This document shows positions 7,951-15,724 of a stretch of DNA of 64,000 nt, one piece after another. This stretch comes from Labilithrix sp. GTDB lineage: Bacteria; Myxococcota_A; Polyangia; Polyangiales; Polyangiaceae. The stretch spans positions 744,001-808,000 of the forward strand of contig JAHBWE010000001.1 of the NCBI GenBank assembly GCA_019637155.1, in the 5' to 3' direction. Numbering within the stretch: position 1 is the stretch's first letter; every line of letters starts with the position of its first letter. The position numbers and the translations under genes are program-made. The notes under the pieces are model-generated. The model saw nothing but the letters and a program-made list of their open reading frames with translations. It searched no databases and was not told the origin of the DNA.

Positions 7951-8582
7951 CCCTGCGCGAGCGGCGCGGCCGGGTAGGGGCCGGAGAACAGGGCGTCGAG
8001 ATCGGGGACCGGCGCGGCGACGCCTTCGTCGGCGAAGCGCCCTCGCGACAGCGCGGCGAGATCGTGCGCGACGCGTCCGAGCGCTGCGTCATCGAGGCCG
8101 ATCGCGCGCGCGTTGCGTCGCAGCCACGCGAGCGCGAGCAGATCGCACTGGAGCTCCGTCATCGCGGGTCGATCGAAGGGGCCGTGGTTGTGGAAGTGAG
8201 CCCAGTCATGGAGGCCCCACACGAGCGTGTCGAGCGCGGGCGCGGCGAGCCAGAACACGTCGTGGGGGCGCGCGCGATGTTCGTAGAGGCGATCGGTCGC
8301 ATCGTCGATCGCCCACGGCGCGAGCGCTTCTTCGTCGTCGAGGCCGTAGCCGAAGGCGTGGAGGCGCGCGAGCTCACGCGGGAGGAACGCGTGCGCGGAC
8401 GCGTCGCGGAGCACGAACACGAGGCCGGGCGGGTTCGCGCTCTCGACGCGCCGCTCGGTCGAGAGCACGCGCGGGCGACGCCACTCGAGCACGTCGCTCG
8501 CGCACCAGCCGTAGGCGTCGAAGACCCCGTCGTCGACCACGCGCGGCAAGGGCGGCGTCTCGAGCATGACGACGTCGTGCAT
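7911..8582 (-). CDS. Conserved hypothetical protein with HDWAHFHNH motif
   Basis: 223 aa from the ATG at 8582. A TTG at 8612 would add ten residues, but it has little support. The most notable segment is GLHDWAHFHNHGPFDRPAMTE, a cluster of four His followed by Glu that could bind metal in an HxxxH...E pattern, and then LQCDLLALAWLRRNA. No signal peptide or membrane helix is seen, so it is probably cytoplasmic. I do not recognise the family by name. Its 3' end overlaps the kinase gene by 40 nt on the opposite strand. Confidence 0.68.
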   Translation of the reverse strand: MHDVVMLETPPLPRVVDDGVFDAYGWCASDVLEWRRPRVLSTERRVESANPPGLVFVLRDASAHAFLPRELARLHAFGYGLDDEEALAPWAIDDATDRLYEHRARPHDVFWLAAPALDTLVWGLHDWAHFHNHGPFDRPAMTELQCDLLALAWLRRNARAIGLDDAALGRVAHDLAALSRGRFADEGVAAPVPDLDALFSGPYPAAPLAQGHGGSTASFHSSV

Positions 8583-8636
8583 CCCGACGACGACACTGGC
8601 AGGAGATGACAAGGCGCGCTAGAAGGGAGATGCCCG

Positions 8637-9287
8637 ATGACCCAGCTCCTGCCGCCGAAGAAGGAGGTCGCGCTCGCGTTGCTCGAGAGGTCGAACGTCG
8701 ACATCTACCTCGATCCGCGCGCCGACGGCGTCGTCGTGCCGCCGCAGTTCAAGAAGCCGCCGCTGATCTTGAAGATCGGCCTCAACATGCCGGTGCCGAT
8801 CCCGGACCTGCGGCTCGACGACGAGAGCATGAGCTGCACGCTCTCGTTCAACCGCGCGAAGTTCTTCTGCGTCGTCCCGTGGCTCAGCGTCTTCGCGATG
8901 GTCGGGGACGACGGGCGCGGCATGGTCTGGCCGGACGACGTGCCGGAGGAGCTCGCGGTGAAGGTCGACGATCGCCGGCCGGTGCTCGCGGAGGCGCCCC
9001 CGCCGCCGTCGAGCCGCGGCGGCGCGAAGTCGGAGGGCGAGCCGTCGGAGCGCGGCAAGAAGCGCACGAAGAAGAAGAAGGACGAGCCCGCGCCGCGGCC
9101 GATGCTCGTCGCGGTGCCGTCTCCGCCGCCGAGCTCGGCTCGGCTGGAGAAGGTCGAGAAGAAGGAAGAGAAGCCCCTGCGCGAAGAGAAGCCGGCGGAC
9201 AAGCCCGCCGCCGCGCCTGCGCGCGCCCCCGCCGTGCCGGGCCGCCCCAAGCGCGAGCTCCCGCCGTACCTGCGCGTCGTCAAGTAA
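8637..9287 (+). CDS. sspB: SspB-like ClpXP adaptor protein
   Basis: 216 aa. Residues 1-115 match the SspB fold: PKKEVALALLERSNVDIYLDP at the N-terminus, GVVVPPQF, LILKIGLNM, and LSFNRAKFFCVVPWLSVFAM, as expected for the dimeric substrate-binding domain that delivers ssrA-tagged proteins to ClpXP. Residues 120-216 form a Lys/Glu/Pro-rich disordered tail, longer than in E. coli SspB; such tails end in a ClpX-binding peptide, here LPPYLRVVK. An AGAAGGGAG ribosome binding site lies 7 nt before the ATG. The livM start is 6 nt downstream. Confidence 0.88.
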   Translation: MTQLLPPKKEVALALLERSNVDIYLDPRADGVVVPPQFKKPPLILKIGLNMPVPIPDLRLDDESMSCTLSFNRAKFFCVVPWLSVFAMVGDDGRGMVWPDDVPEELAVKVDDRRPVLAEAPPPPSSRGGAKSEGEPSERGKKRTKKKKDEPAPRPMLVAVPSPPPSSARLEKVEKKEEKPLREEKPADKPAAAPARAPAVPGRPKRELPPYLRVVK

Positions 9288-9293
9288 CGTGAC

Positions 9294-10379
9294 GTGACCG
9301 TGAAGGGGCGAGGGCGAGCGGCGTGGCTCTGGATCGGGGGAGCGGTCCTCGTCGTCGTGCTCGTGCTCGACCTCTTCCTCGAGCGGCTCATCCCCGACAG
9401 CTCGATCCGCTACCTCATCATGGCGGCGGCGTGCAACGTCGCGGTTGCGCTTTCGCTCAACGTCATCAACGGCATGGCGGGGCAGTTCTCGATCGGCCAC
9501 GCCGGCTTCGTCGGCATCGGCGGCTACACGAGCGCGGTCATCGCGTCGAACCTGCATCACGCGCTCGGCGGCGGCGAGCCCACCCTCGCGCGCTCGTTCA
9601 TCGTCGTGCCGGTGTGCCTCGTCGCGTCCGCCGCGCTCGCGGGCGCGTTCGGCTTCGTCGTCGGGCTGCCGAGCCTCCGCCTCCGCGGCGACTACCTCGC
9701 GATCGTCACCCTCGGCTTCGCGGAGATCTTCCGCCTCTCGATCGCGACCGCGGGCGCGGGCGAAGGCGGCGGCCTGCTCGCGCGGCTCGGCGGACAGAAC
9801 GGCTACCAGGGGGTCGGCAACGTCGGGGTGCCGCTCTACGCGGGGCCGTTCTGGGTCTTCGGCGTCGTCTTCGTGCTCGGCGTCGTCGCGTGGCGCATCA
9901 AGTTCAGCGGGTGGGGGCGCGCGCTGCGGGCGCTGCGCGAGGACGAGATCGCCGCCGCGGCGGTGGGCGTCGATCCGACGCGCTACAAGGTCACGTCCTT
10001 CGTCCTCGCCGCGACCGGCGCCGGCATCGCGGGCGGGCTGATGGCGATCATGCGCGACGGGATGCCGGTCCAGAACCCCGACAACTACACGTTCCAGACC
10101 TCGTTCGACGCGATCACGATGGTCATCCTCGGCGGCTCCGGCAGCGTCACCGGCGCGGTGCTCGGCGGCCTCTTCATCACGTTCTCGATCAAGGCGATCG
10201 AGCAGGTGCAGGGCAGCGACGTGGTGCGCGAGCTCGTCGTCAGCGTGCCCTCGCTCGATCTCAACGCGCTCCGCATGATCGTCTACGCCGCCGTCCTCAT
10301 CCTCTTGATGATCTGGCGGCCGGAGGGGCTCCTCGGCGAGCGCGAGCTCTTCTTCAACTCGCGGCGGAAGACGACCTGA
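9294..10379 (+). CDS. livM: Branched-chain amino acid ABC transporter permease LivM
   Basis: 361 aa from a GTG. Typical LivM: N-terminal hydrophobic helices, the NVINGMAGQFSIGHAGFVGIGG block near residues 53-74, the cytoplasmic coupling segment GRALRALREDEIAAAAVGVD (about 205-224), and IAGGLMAIMRDGMPVQNP with ILGGSGSVTGAVLGG near the C-terminus. It forms half of the membrane channel of a HAAT-family importer. Its partner LivH and the binding protein LivK are not in this window. The stop overlaps the livG start (TGATG). Confidence 0.93.
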   Translation: MTVKGRGRAAWLWIGGAVLVVVLVLDLFLERLIPDSSIRYLIMAAACNVAVALSLNVINGMAGQFSIGHAGFVGIGGYTSAVIASNLHHALGGGEPTLARSFIVVPVCLVASAALAGAFGFVVGLPSLRLRGDYLAIVTLGFAEIFRLSIATAGAGEGGGLLARLGGQNGYQGVGNVGVPLYAGPFWVFGVVFVLGVVAWRIKFSGWGRALRALREDEIAAAAVGVDPTRYKVTSFVLAATGAGIAGGLMAIMRDGMPVQNPDNYTFQTSFDAITMVILGGSGSVTGAVLGGLFITFSIKAIEQVQGSDVVRELVVSVPSLDLNALRMIVYAAVLILLMIWRPEGLLGERELFFNSRRKTT

Positions 10380-11356
10380 TGGAGCTCGTCCTCGAGAACG
10401 TGGCGAAGAGCTTCGGCGGCCTCCGCGCGGTCGGCGGCGTCGGCTTCAAGGTGAGGAGCGACACGATCTTCGGCCTCATCGGCCCGAACGGCGCAGGGAA
10501 GACGACGGTCTTCAACCTGATCACCGGCGTCTACAAACCGGACCGCGGGAAGATCACGCTCGGCGACGTCGACCTCGTGCCGCTGAAGCCGGCGCAGATC
10601 GCGGGCGCCGGCGTCGGCCGCACGTTCCAGAACATCCGGCTCTTCGGGCAGCTCTCCGTCCTCGAGAACCTGCTCGTCGCGTGCGAGCTGCAGAAGAAGG
10701 CGCACCTCGCCGCCGCGGTGCTGCGCGCGCCGGTGCACTACGAGGACGAGGCGGAGATGGAGACGCGCGCGCTCGATCTCCTCCGCATCTTCGAGCTCGA
10801 GGCGCAGGCCGACGAGGCGCCGACGTCGCTCGCGTACGGCAACCAGCGCCGCCTCGAGATCGCGCGCGCGATGATGCTGAAGCCCTCGCTCCTCCTCCTC
10901 GACGAGCCCGCCGCGGGGATGAACTACGGCGAAGCGGAGGGGCTGAAGACGCAGATCCAGTGGCTCCGCGACACGTTCCGCCTCTCGATCGTCCTCGTCG
11001 AGCACAACATGCAGGTCGTGATGGGCGTGTGCGAGGAGATCCACGTCCTCGACCACGGCGAGACGATCGCGCACGGCTCGCCGGCCGAGATCCGCGCGCA
11101 CCCGAAGGTCCTCGCGGCGTACCTCGGCGAGGAGGAGACGTCGCCGATCGTGCTCTCCGCCGCGCTCGAGCGCTCGCGGCCGAGCCTCGCCGCGCTCGCC
11201 GATCCGACCTCGTCCGATCGCGTGCCGGTGAGCGAGAAGCTCTCGGCGAAGGAGGAGAAGGCGCTCTCCGACAACCTGATGGCGGCGCTCGACTCGGCGA
11301 TCAAGGAGCCGGACCTCCCCGAGTTCAAGCGCGATCCCGACAAGGACAAGTTCTGA
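10379..11356 (+). CDS. livG: Branched-chain amino acid ABC transporter ATP-binding protein LivG, C-terminally extended
   Basis: 325 aa. Walker A GPNGAGKT (about 35-42), Q-loop in GRTFQNIRLF, signature region SLAYGNQRRLEIARA (LivG proteins carry YGxQRxLE here), Walker B LLLLDEPAAGMN and the switch VLVEHNM. LivG usually ends near residue 255, after AAYLGEE. This one continues about 65 residues, with a Lys/Glu/Asp-rich tail (VSEKLSAKEEKALSDNLM and PEFKRDPDKDKF) of unknown role. The ATG overlaps the livM stop and the stop overlaps the livF start. Confidence 0.92.
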   Translation: MELVLENVAKSFGGLRAVGGVGFKVRSDTIFGLIGPNGAGKTTVFNLITGVYKPDRGKITLGDVDLVPLKPAQIAGAGVGRTFQNIRLFGQLSVLENLLVACELQKKAHLAAAVLRAPVHYEDEAEMETRALDLLRIFELEAQADEAPTSLAYGNQRRLEIARAMMLKPSLLLLDEPAAGMNYGEAEGLKTQIQWLRDTFRLSIVLVEHNMQVVMGVCEEIHVLDHGETIAHGSPAEIRAHPKVLAAYLGEEETSPIVLSAALERSRPSLAALADPTSSDRVPVSEKLSAKEEKALSDNLMAALDSAIKEPDLPEFKRDPDKDKF

Positions 11357-12114
11357 TGCGCGTCGCTCACCCGACGCGCGCGCGGATCGTCGTCACCGAG
11401 GGCGCGCCGCTCCTCGCCCTCACCGGGCTCAAGGTCGCCTACGGCGGCATCAAGGCGCTGAAGGGGATCGACCTCGAGGTCATGCCCGGCGAGATCGTCG
11501 CCCTCATCGGCGCGAACGGCGCCGGCAAGACGACGACGCTGAAGACGATCATGGGGCTCGTCCCGCTCGGCGAGGGCGCGATCTCGTTCGGCGGCCGCGA
11601 CCTCGCCGGCGTCGCGGCGGAGGAGCGGGTCGCGCGCGGCATCTCGCTCGCGCCCGAGGGCCGCGCGATCTTCCCGACCCTCACCGTGCGCGAGAACCTC
11701 GAGCTCGGCGCGTACCTCCATCGCGATCCGAAGGCGATGGCGGAGACGATCGAGGACGTGACGAGCCTGTTCCCGCGCCTCGGCGAGCGCATGCGCCAGG
11801 AGGGCGGCACGCTCTCCGGCGGCGAGCAGCAGATGCTCGCGATCGGCCGCGCGCTGATGGCGCGCCCGCAGCTCCTCTTGCTCGACGAGCCTTCCCTCGG
11901 CATCGCGCCGAAGCTCGTGCAGCAGATCTTCGCCGCGATCGGGCAGATCGCGAAGTCGGGTGTCACGATCCTGCTCGTCGAGCAGAACACGCGCATCGCC
12001 CTCGCGACGAGCCAGCGCGCGTACGTTCTGCGCACCGGCGAGATCGCGCTCGAGGGCGCGTCGAAGGACCTCGCCGCGAACGAGGAGATCCAGGCGGCCT
12101 ACCTCGGCGGGTGA
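11356..12114 (+). CDS. livF: Branched-chain amino acid ABC transporter ATP-binding protein LivF
   Basis: 252 aa. Walker A GANGAGKT, Q-loop segment EGRAIFPTLTVRENLELGAY, signature LSGGEQQMLAIGRALM, Walker B LLLLDEPSLGIAP and switch LLVEQNT are all intact. About 16 extra residues (MRVAHPTRARIVVTEG) precede the usual LivF start at LLALTGLKVAYGG; a later start is possible, but the TGATG overlap with livG favours 11356. It is the last gene of the livMGF cluster, and the convergent HEAT-like lipoprotein gene ends 8 nt beyond its stop. Confidence 0.93.
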   Translation: MRVAHPTRARIVVTEGAPLLALTGLKVAYGGIKALKGIDLEVMPGEIVALIGANGAGKTTTLKTIMGLVPLGEGAISFGGRDLAGVAAEERVARGISLAPEGRAIFPTLTVRENLELGAYLHRDPKAMAETIEDVTSLFPRLGERMRQEGGTLSGGEQQMLAIGRALMARPQLLLLDEPSLGIAPKLVQQIFAAIGQIAKSGVTILLVEQNTRIALATSQRAYVLRTGEIALEGASKDLAANEEIQAAYLGG

Positions 12115-12122
12115 GGTCGGGA

Positions 12123-13136
12123 TCAGAGCGCGCAGCCGCGGGCGAGGGCGTCCTCGGCGCGTTCGCGGACGACCGCGCTCTCGTTGCGAGCGGCGCCGGA
12201 GCGGAGGGCGGAGCACGTTTGTTTCATCGCGGCGAGCTCGGCGCCGAACGGATCGATCGCCTGTACGATCGTCGCGCGCGCGCGCGGAGCCTTGCCGAGG
12301 AGCTCGCCGAGGACGGGATCGAGCGCCGTCCCGCAGCGGGCGATCGAGTTCTTCAGCGGCACCGCGAGCGCCGGCTGCGACTCCGGCGGGCGCTCGGCGA
12401 GGGCCTTGTTCCAGATCGCGACGACGCGCGGGCAGGGGAGGGCGCTCTTCGCCGCGACGCTGAGCAGGCCCGGCTCCGCGCTGATCGCGAGCCAGTCGAC
12501 GACGACGTTCTCCGTCGCCGCGATGTCGATCACCGCCGTCACGCACGCGGCGTGGTCGCGCGCCTCGGAGGGGACCGCGAGGAGGGCGGACTTCGCGTCG
12601 CCGCTCGCCTCCGGCGTCGCGATCGCCTCGCACATCGCGCCGCGCGTCTTCGCGTCGACGAGACGCCGCTCGATCGCCGCGTGCGCGGGCACGCCGAGGC
12701 TCGCGAGGAGGCTCGAGAGGACCGTGCTCCCGCGGTGGCCGGCCGAGAGCCGCACGACCGCGTTCTCGATGTCGACGATGAACGGGACGAGGCGGAGGTC
12801 CTTCCGCGGGAGCGCGGTCGCGACGCCCTCCGCCCGGAGCGGATCGGCGAGCGAGGTGCGGAGGAACGTGGTGCCCCACTCGGCGTCGCGGGTCACCGCG
12901 GTCCACGCCGCGAGGAACGCGTTGACGTCGCCTTTCGCGGCGCGGACCTCGAGCGCGGCGCGGGCCTTCTCGTCGGTGTCGGCGAGGCGGCCGAGCGCGG
13001 CGACCGAGTCCGAGCTCGGGTTGTCGGCGAGCCACTTCACGTCCCGGCGGCTCTCCGCCTCGCTCGCGTTTCGCGGACCGCACCCGCCGATGGAAAGAAC
13101 TGCGAAGAGGCACAAAACCGAACGGAGCCGTCGCAT
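12123..13136 (-). CDS. HEAT-like lipoprotein
   Basis: 337 aa from the ATG at 13136, which gives a lipoprotein signal MRRLRSVLCLFAVLSIGGC (Cys19). A -10-like TAGTCT lies 8 nt upstream on the minus strand (13150-13145), which argues against the longer frame from 13184. The mature protein is alpha-helical, with repeated Ala/Leu-rich segments suggesting HEAT- or armadillo-like repeats, and several Cys (GTSMC-like positions: RGAMCEAI, HAACVTA, SIARCG, KQTCSAL) that may form disulfides. No catalytic motif was seen. It is convergent with livF. Confidence 0.72.
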   Translation of the reverse strand: MRRLRSVLCLFAVLSIGGCGPRNASEAESRRDVKWLADNPSSDSVAALGRLADTDEKARAALEVRAAKGDVNAFLAAWTAVTRDAEWGTTFLRTSLADPLRAEGVATALPRKDLRLVPFIVDIENAVVRLSAGHRGSTVLSSLLASLGVPAHAAIERRLVDAKTRGAMCEAIATPEASGDAKSALLAVPSEARDHAACVTAVIDIAATENVVVDWLAISAEPGLLSVAAKSALPCPRVVAIWNKALAERPPESQPALAVPLKNSIARCGTALDPVLGELLGKAPRARATIVQAIDPFGAELAAMKQTCSALRSGAARNESAVVRERAEDALARGCAL

Positions 13137-13144
13137 CCAGCCCG

Positions 13145-13150
13145 AGACTA
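13145..13150 (-). promoter_or_regulatory. -10-like TAGTCT for the HEAT-like lipoprotein gene
   Basis: TAGTCT on the minus strand ends 8 nt before the ATG at 13136 and lies inside the longer alternative frame, so it helps decide the start. It belongs to the recurrent TAnnnT pattern seen before many starts in the window. Confidence 0.4.
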
Positions 13151-13195
13151 CACAAAGGTGGGACGAAAGCGCGGGGTCCGGCATCCTAGGGTGTC

Positions 13196-14131
13196 GTGCG
13201 GATCGTCGTCAGCGGAGGAACCGGATTGATCGGGAAGGCGCTCTGCCATGCGCTCGCCGCGCGTGGCGACGAGGTCGTCATCCTCACGCGCGGCGCCCCT
13301 CGCGGTCTCGAGCACGCGTGCTCCGAGTGCGGCAAGGGCGGCCGGCTCGAGTTCGTGACGTGGTCGCCGAAGAGCGCCGGCGCTTGGATGGACGTCGTCG
13401 ACGGCGCGGACGCCGTCGTGCACCTCGCCGGCGCGAACGTCGCCGACGAGCGCTGGACCCCCGAGCGCAAGCGCGAGCTCACCGAGAGCCGCACCGTCCC
13501 GACCGCGCTCCTCGCGGAGGCGGCGGCGAAGGCGAAGAAGAAGCCGGCCGTCTTCGTGAGCGCCTCCGGCGTCGGCCACTACGGCATCGACGTCGGCGAC
13601 GCGCTCCTCGACGAGACCGCGAAGACGGGGACCGATTTCCTCGCGCAGCTGACGAAGCGATGGGAGGACGCGACGAAGCCGGCGGAGGAGGCCGGCGTTC
13701 GCGTGTGTCTCGCGCGCATCGGCCTCGTCCTCGGCAAGGGGGGAGGGGTCTACGAGCGCCTCGGGAAGATCTTCCGCGCCTTCATCGGCGGTCCGGTCGG
13801 CGACGGCGAGCAGTACATGCCGTGGATCCACGTCCGCGACGTGGTGCGCGCGCTCATCGCGATGATCGATCGGAGCGATCTCTCCGGCGCGTACAACGTC
13901 GTGTCGCCCGAGCCGGTGACGATGAACGTGTTCGCCGACGCGATGGCGACGTCGCTCCGGCGGCCCGCCGTCTTCCGCGTCCCCGCGTTCGCGGTGAAGG
14001 TCGTGATGGGGACCGAGGCCGCGAGCTGCGTCCTCACCGGCCAGCGCGCGGTGCCGAAGCGCCTCGTCGACGCTGGCTTCGATTTCCTCTTCCCCGATCT
14101 CCGCTCCGCGCTCGCCGACCTCGCGTCTTGA
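13196..14131 (+). CDS. TIGR01777-family NAD-dependent epimerase (YfcH-like)
   Basis: 311 aa from a GTG, the only start that preserves the dinucleotide-binding N-terminus MRIVVSGGTGLIGKALC. Other family features are VVHLAGANVADERWT (about 78-92), the SASGVGHYG active-site-like segment where the short-chain Tyr lies, RIGLVLGKGGG, the MPWIHVRDVVRA block and the C-terminal DUF1731 region (VPAFAVKVVMG). This extended SDR family resembles YfcH, whose substrate is unknown. TAGGGT lies only 3 nt before the GTG, too close to be assigned confidently as a promoter. Confidence 0.88.
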   Translation: MRIVVSGGTGLIGKALCHALAARGDEVVILTRGAPRGLEHACSECGKGGRLEFVTWSPKSAGAWMDVVDGADAVVHLAGANVADERWTPERKRELTESRTVPTALLAEAAAKAKKKPAVFVSASGVGHYGIDVGDALLDETAKTGTDFLAQLTKRWEDATKPAEEAGVRVCLARIGLVLGKGGGVYERLGKIFRAFIGGPVGDGEQYMPWIHVRDVVRALIAMIDRSDLSGAYNVVSPEPVTMNVFADAMATSLRRPAVFRVPAFAVKVVMGTEAASCVLTGQRAVPKRLVDAGFDFLFPDLRSALADLAS

Positions 14132-14259
14132 GCTCTTGAGCAACACCGGCGGCGCGCCGCCAGGATCGCCCGCCCGTGGCCGAACCAGGCCGGGAGCGCG
14201 CGGGAGGCCTTGATTTGCGGGGTTTCATGGCGGCCCAGCGGTTGCTCCTTCGAGCGGGT

Positions 14260-15150
14260 ATGAGGTTCTACGTGTTGGGTCTCGTCGTGATGGCCGGGTG
14301 CGCCGCCTTCGACGCGGAAGAGGTGGAGGAGCCCGAGACGGAGGTGTCGAACGCCGTGTCCGCGCCGAACCCGGCGTCGGGCTCGCTGCCCGCGGCGTGG
14401 ATCAAGCGCGCGACGGGGAAGACGCTCGTCGCGGTGGCGGGGACGAACGCCGCGACCGACACGAAGAGCGCGCTCGCGCGTGGCGAGGGCACCGCCGCGC
14501 GCCCGCTCGAGCGGGTGCAGGCCCTCGAGGCCGCCGCGACGGTGCTCGACCTCACCGGCGATCGCGCGCGCGTGGTCTACGCGTTCGGCTACGGCTCCGC
14601 CCCGACGCCGGGGAAGAAGTACACGTACCGCGCGCGCTCGGGACGCGTGCTCGACGTCGTGTACCTCGGTCGCGCGTCGGTCTCGCCCGGCGCGTCCCCC
14701 GGGCCGCTCAGCTTCGGAACGGAGCAGGCGCGCGCCGACGCGAAGCGACTGCAGGAGGAGATCGACGCGGCGAAGCTGAAGAACGTGCTCCTCGTGGGCC
14801 ACAGCTGGGGCGGCGCGGTCGTCGACTTCGGCCAGCAGAAGGGCATCCTCACCGCGCCGGCGATCAGCATCGGAGCGCCGCCGAAGCTCCACTCGAACCC
14901 GCTCCAGAGCACGCGCCTTCGCCCCGACGGCGACACCGCGGGAGAGATCTTCGTCCGCCGCCGCCCCGACGATCCGATCGCCGACGAGAACGTCCTCGTC
15001 GCGATCCGCGCGCTCATCGACGACGACGGCCTCGCGGGGCACGACTACATGATGGCCCGCAGCGGCACCCCGGCCCGCCCGGGCGGCACGTGGGGCCTCA
15101 GCGGCGCGGGGACCTTGTGCTCCGCGCAGCTCGGCCCCAACGGGTGTTGA
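14260..15150 (+). CDS. Lipase-like serine hydrolase lipoprotein
   Basis: 296 aa from the ATG at 14260, which yields a compact lipoprotein signal MRFYVLGLVVMAGC (Cys14). The hydrolase nucleophile elbow is GHSWGG (Ser182), the acid is probably in RRRPDDPIAD, and the base in GHDYMM near the C-terminus, giving a complete triad in alpha/beta-hydrolase order. The protein ends shortly after a GTLCSAQLGPNGC stretch whose two Cys may pair. It is likely a surface- or periplasm-facing esterase or lipase; the substrate is unknown. A GGGT tract before the ATG may serve as a weak ribosome binding site. Confidence 0.75.
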   Translation: MRFYVLGLVVMAGCAAFDAEEVEEPETEVSNAVSAPNPASGSLPAAWIKRATGKTLVAVAGTNAATDTKSALARGEGTAARPLERVQALEAAATVLDLTGDRARVVYAFGYGSAPTPGKKYTYRARSGRVLDVVYLGRASVSPGASPGPLSFGTEQARADAKRLQEEIDAAKLKNVLLVGHSWGGAVVDFGQQKGILTAPAISIGAPPKLHSNPLQSTRLRPDGDTAGEIFVRRRPDDPIADENVLVAIRALIDDDGLAGHDYMMARSGTPARPGGTWGLSGAGTLCSAQLGPNGC

Positions 15151-15724
15151 CGAGAAGCGACGATCGCTTGGCCGTCGGACAGCGGACTGCGAGCGCCGCG
15201 GCCGTCAGACGGCACGGCGGGCGCAAGAGCCGCGGCTCGCCTTTTGTGCTTGGGTTTGGCGGTGGTCGAGCTGTTGGCGTGTTCCATCGGGACGAGCTCG
15301 AAGCTTATGGCGACGTCGATGATGGGGCGCGCTCTTCTATGCCGCGCGCGCGTGAGTGTTGTGCCCCATTCCGCGCGCGCGAGTTCGGGACCAAGAAGCT
15401 GGATGGTCGCGTCGGTTCGTCGTCACGTGCGGTTGGGGCCGCGAAGAGGGACGCCGTCTCTTCACGAATCTCGTTCATCGATGTGCACAAGCGTTGAGGA
15501 GCGTGAGTGGGAGCGAAATGCCTCCGCCTGGTTCGTGGCGCTTGACGGATTTTGGAGTGACGAGGACGCGACGAAGCGAATGACCGTTTCGATGGCCCCA
15601 CGCCGCGCATGGCAGACACGTGGTGCGCGTTTCGGAAGGGCGACGATTCATTTCGGATCGATGCCCGCGCGCGTGCGTCCTCGGGGCGCTGAAGAGGCTG
15701 AAAAATGGCGTGGTACGAGAGGTC
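15151..15724. other. 574-base gap without a convincing gene
   Basis: Several open frames run through this stretch, but none has a recognisable motif, a good start or the codon bias of neighbours. Composition is visibly less GC-rich than the flanking genes, with runs such as TTTTGTGCTTGGGTTTGG. It may be decayed coding DNA or the leader of the HNH gene that follows. Confidence 0.5.
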
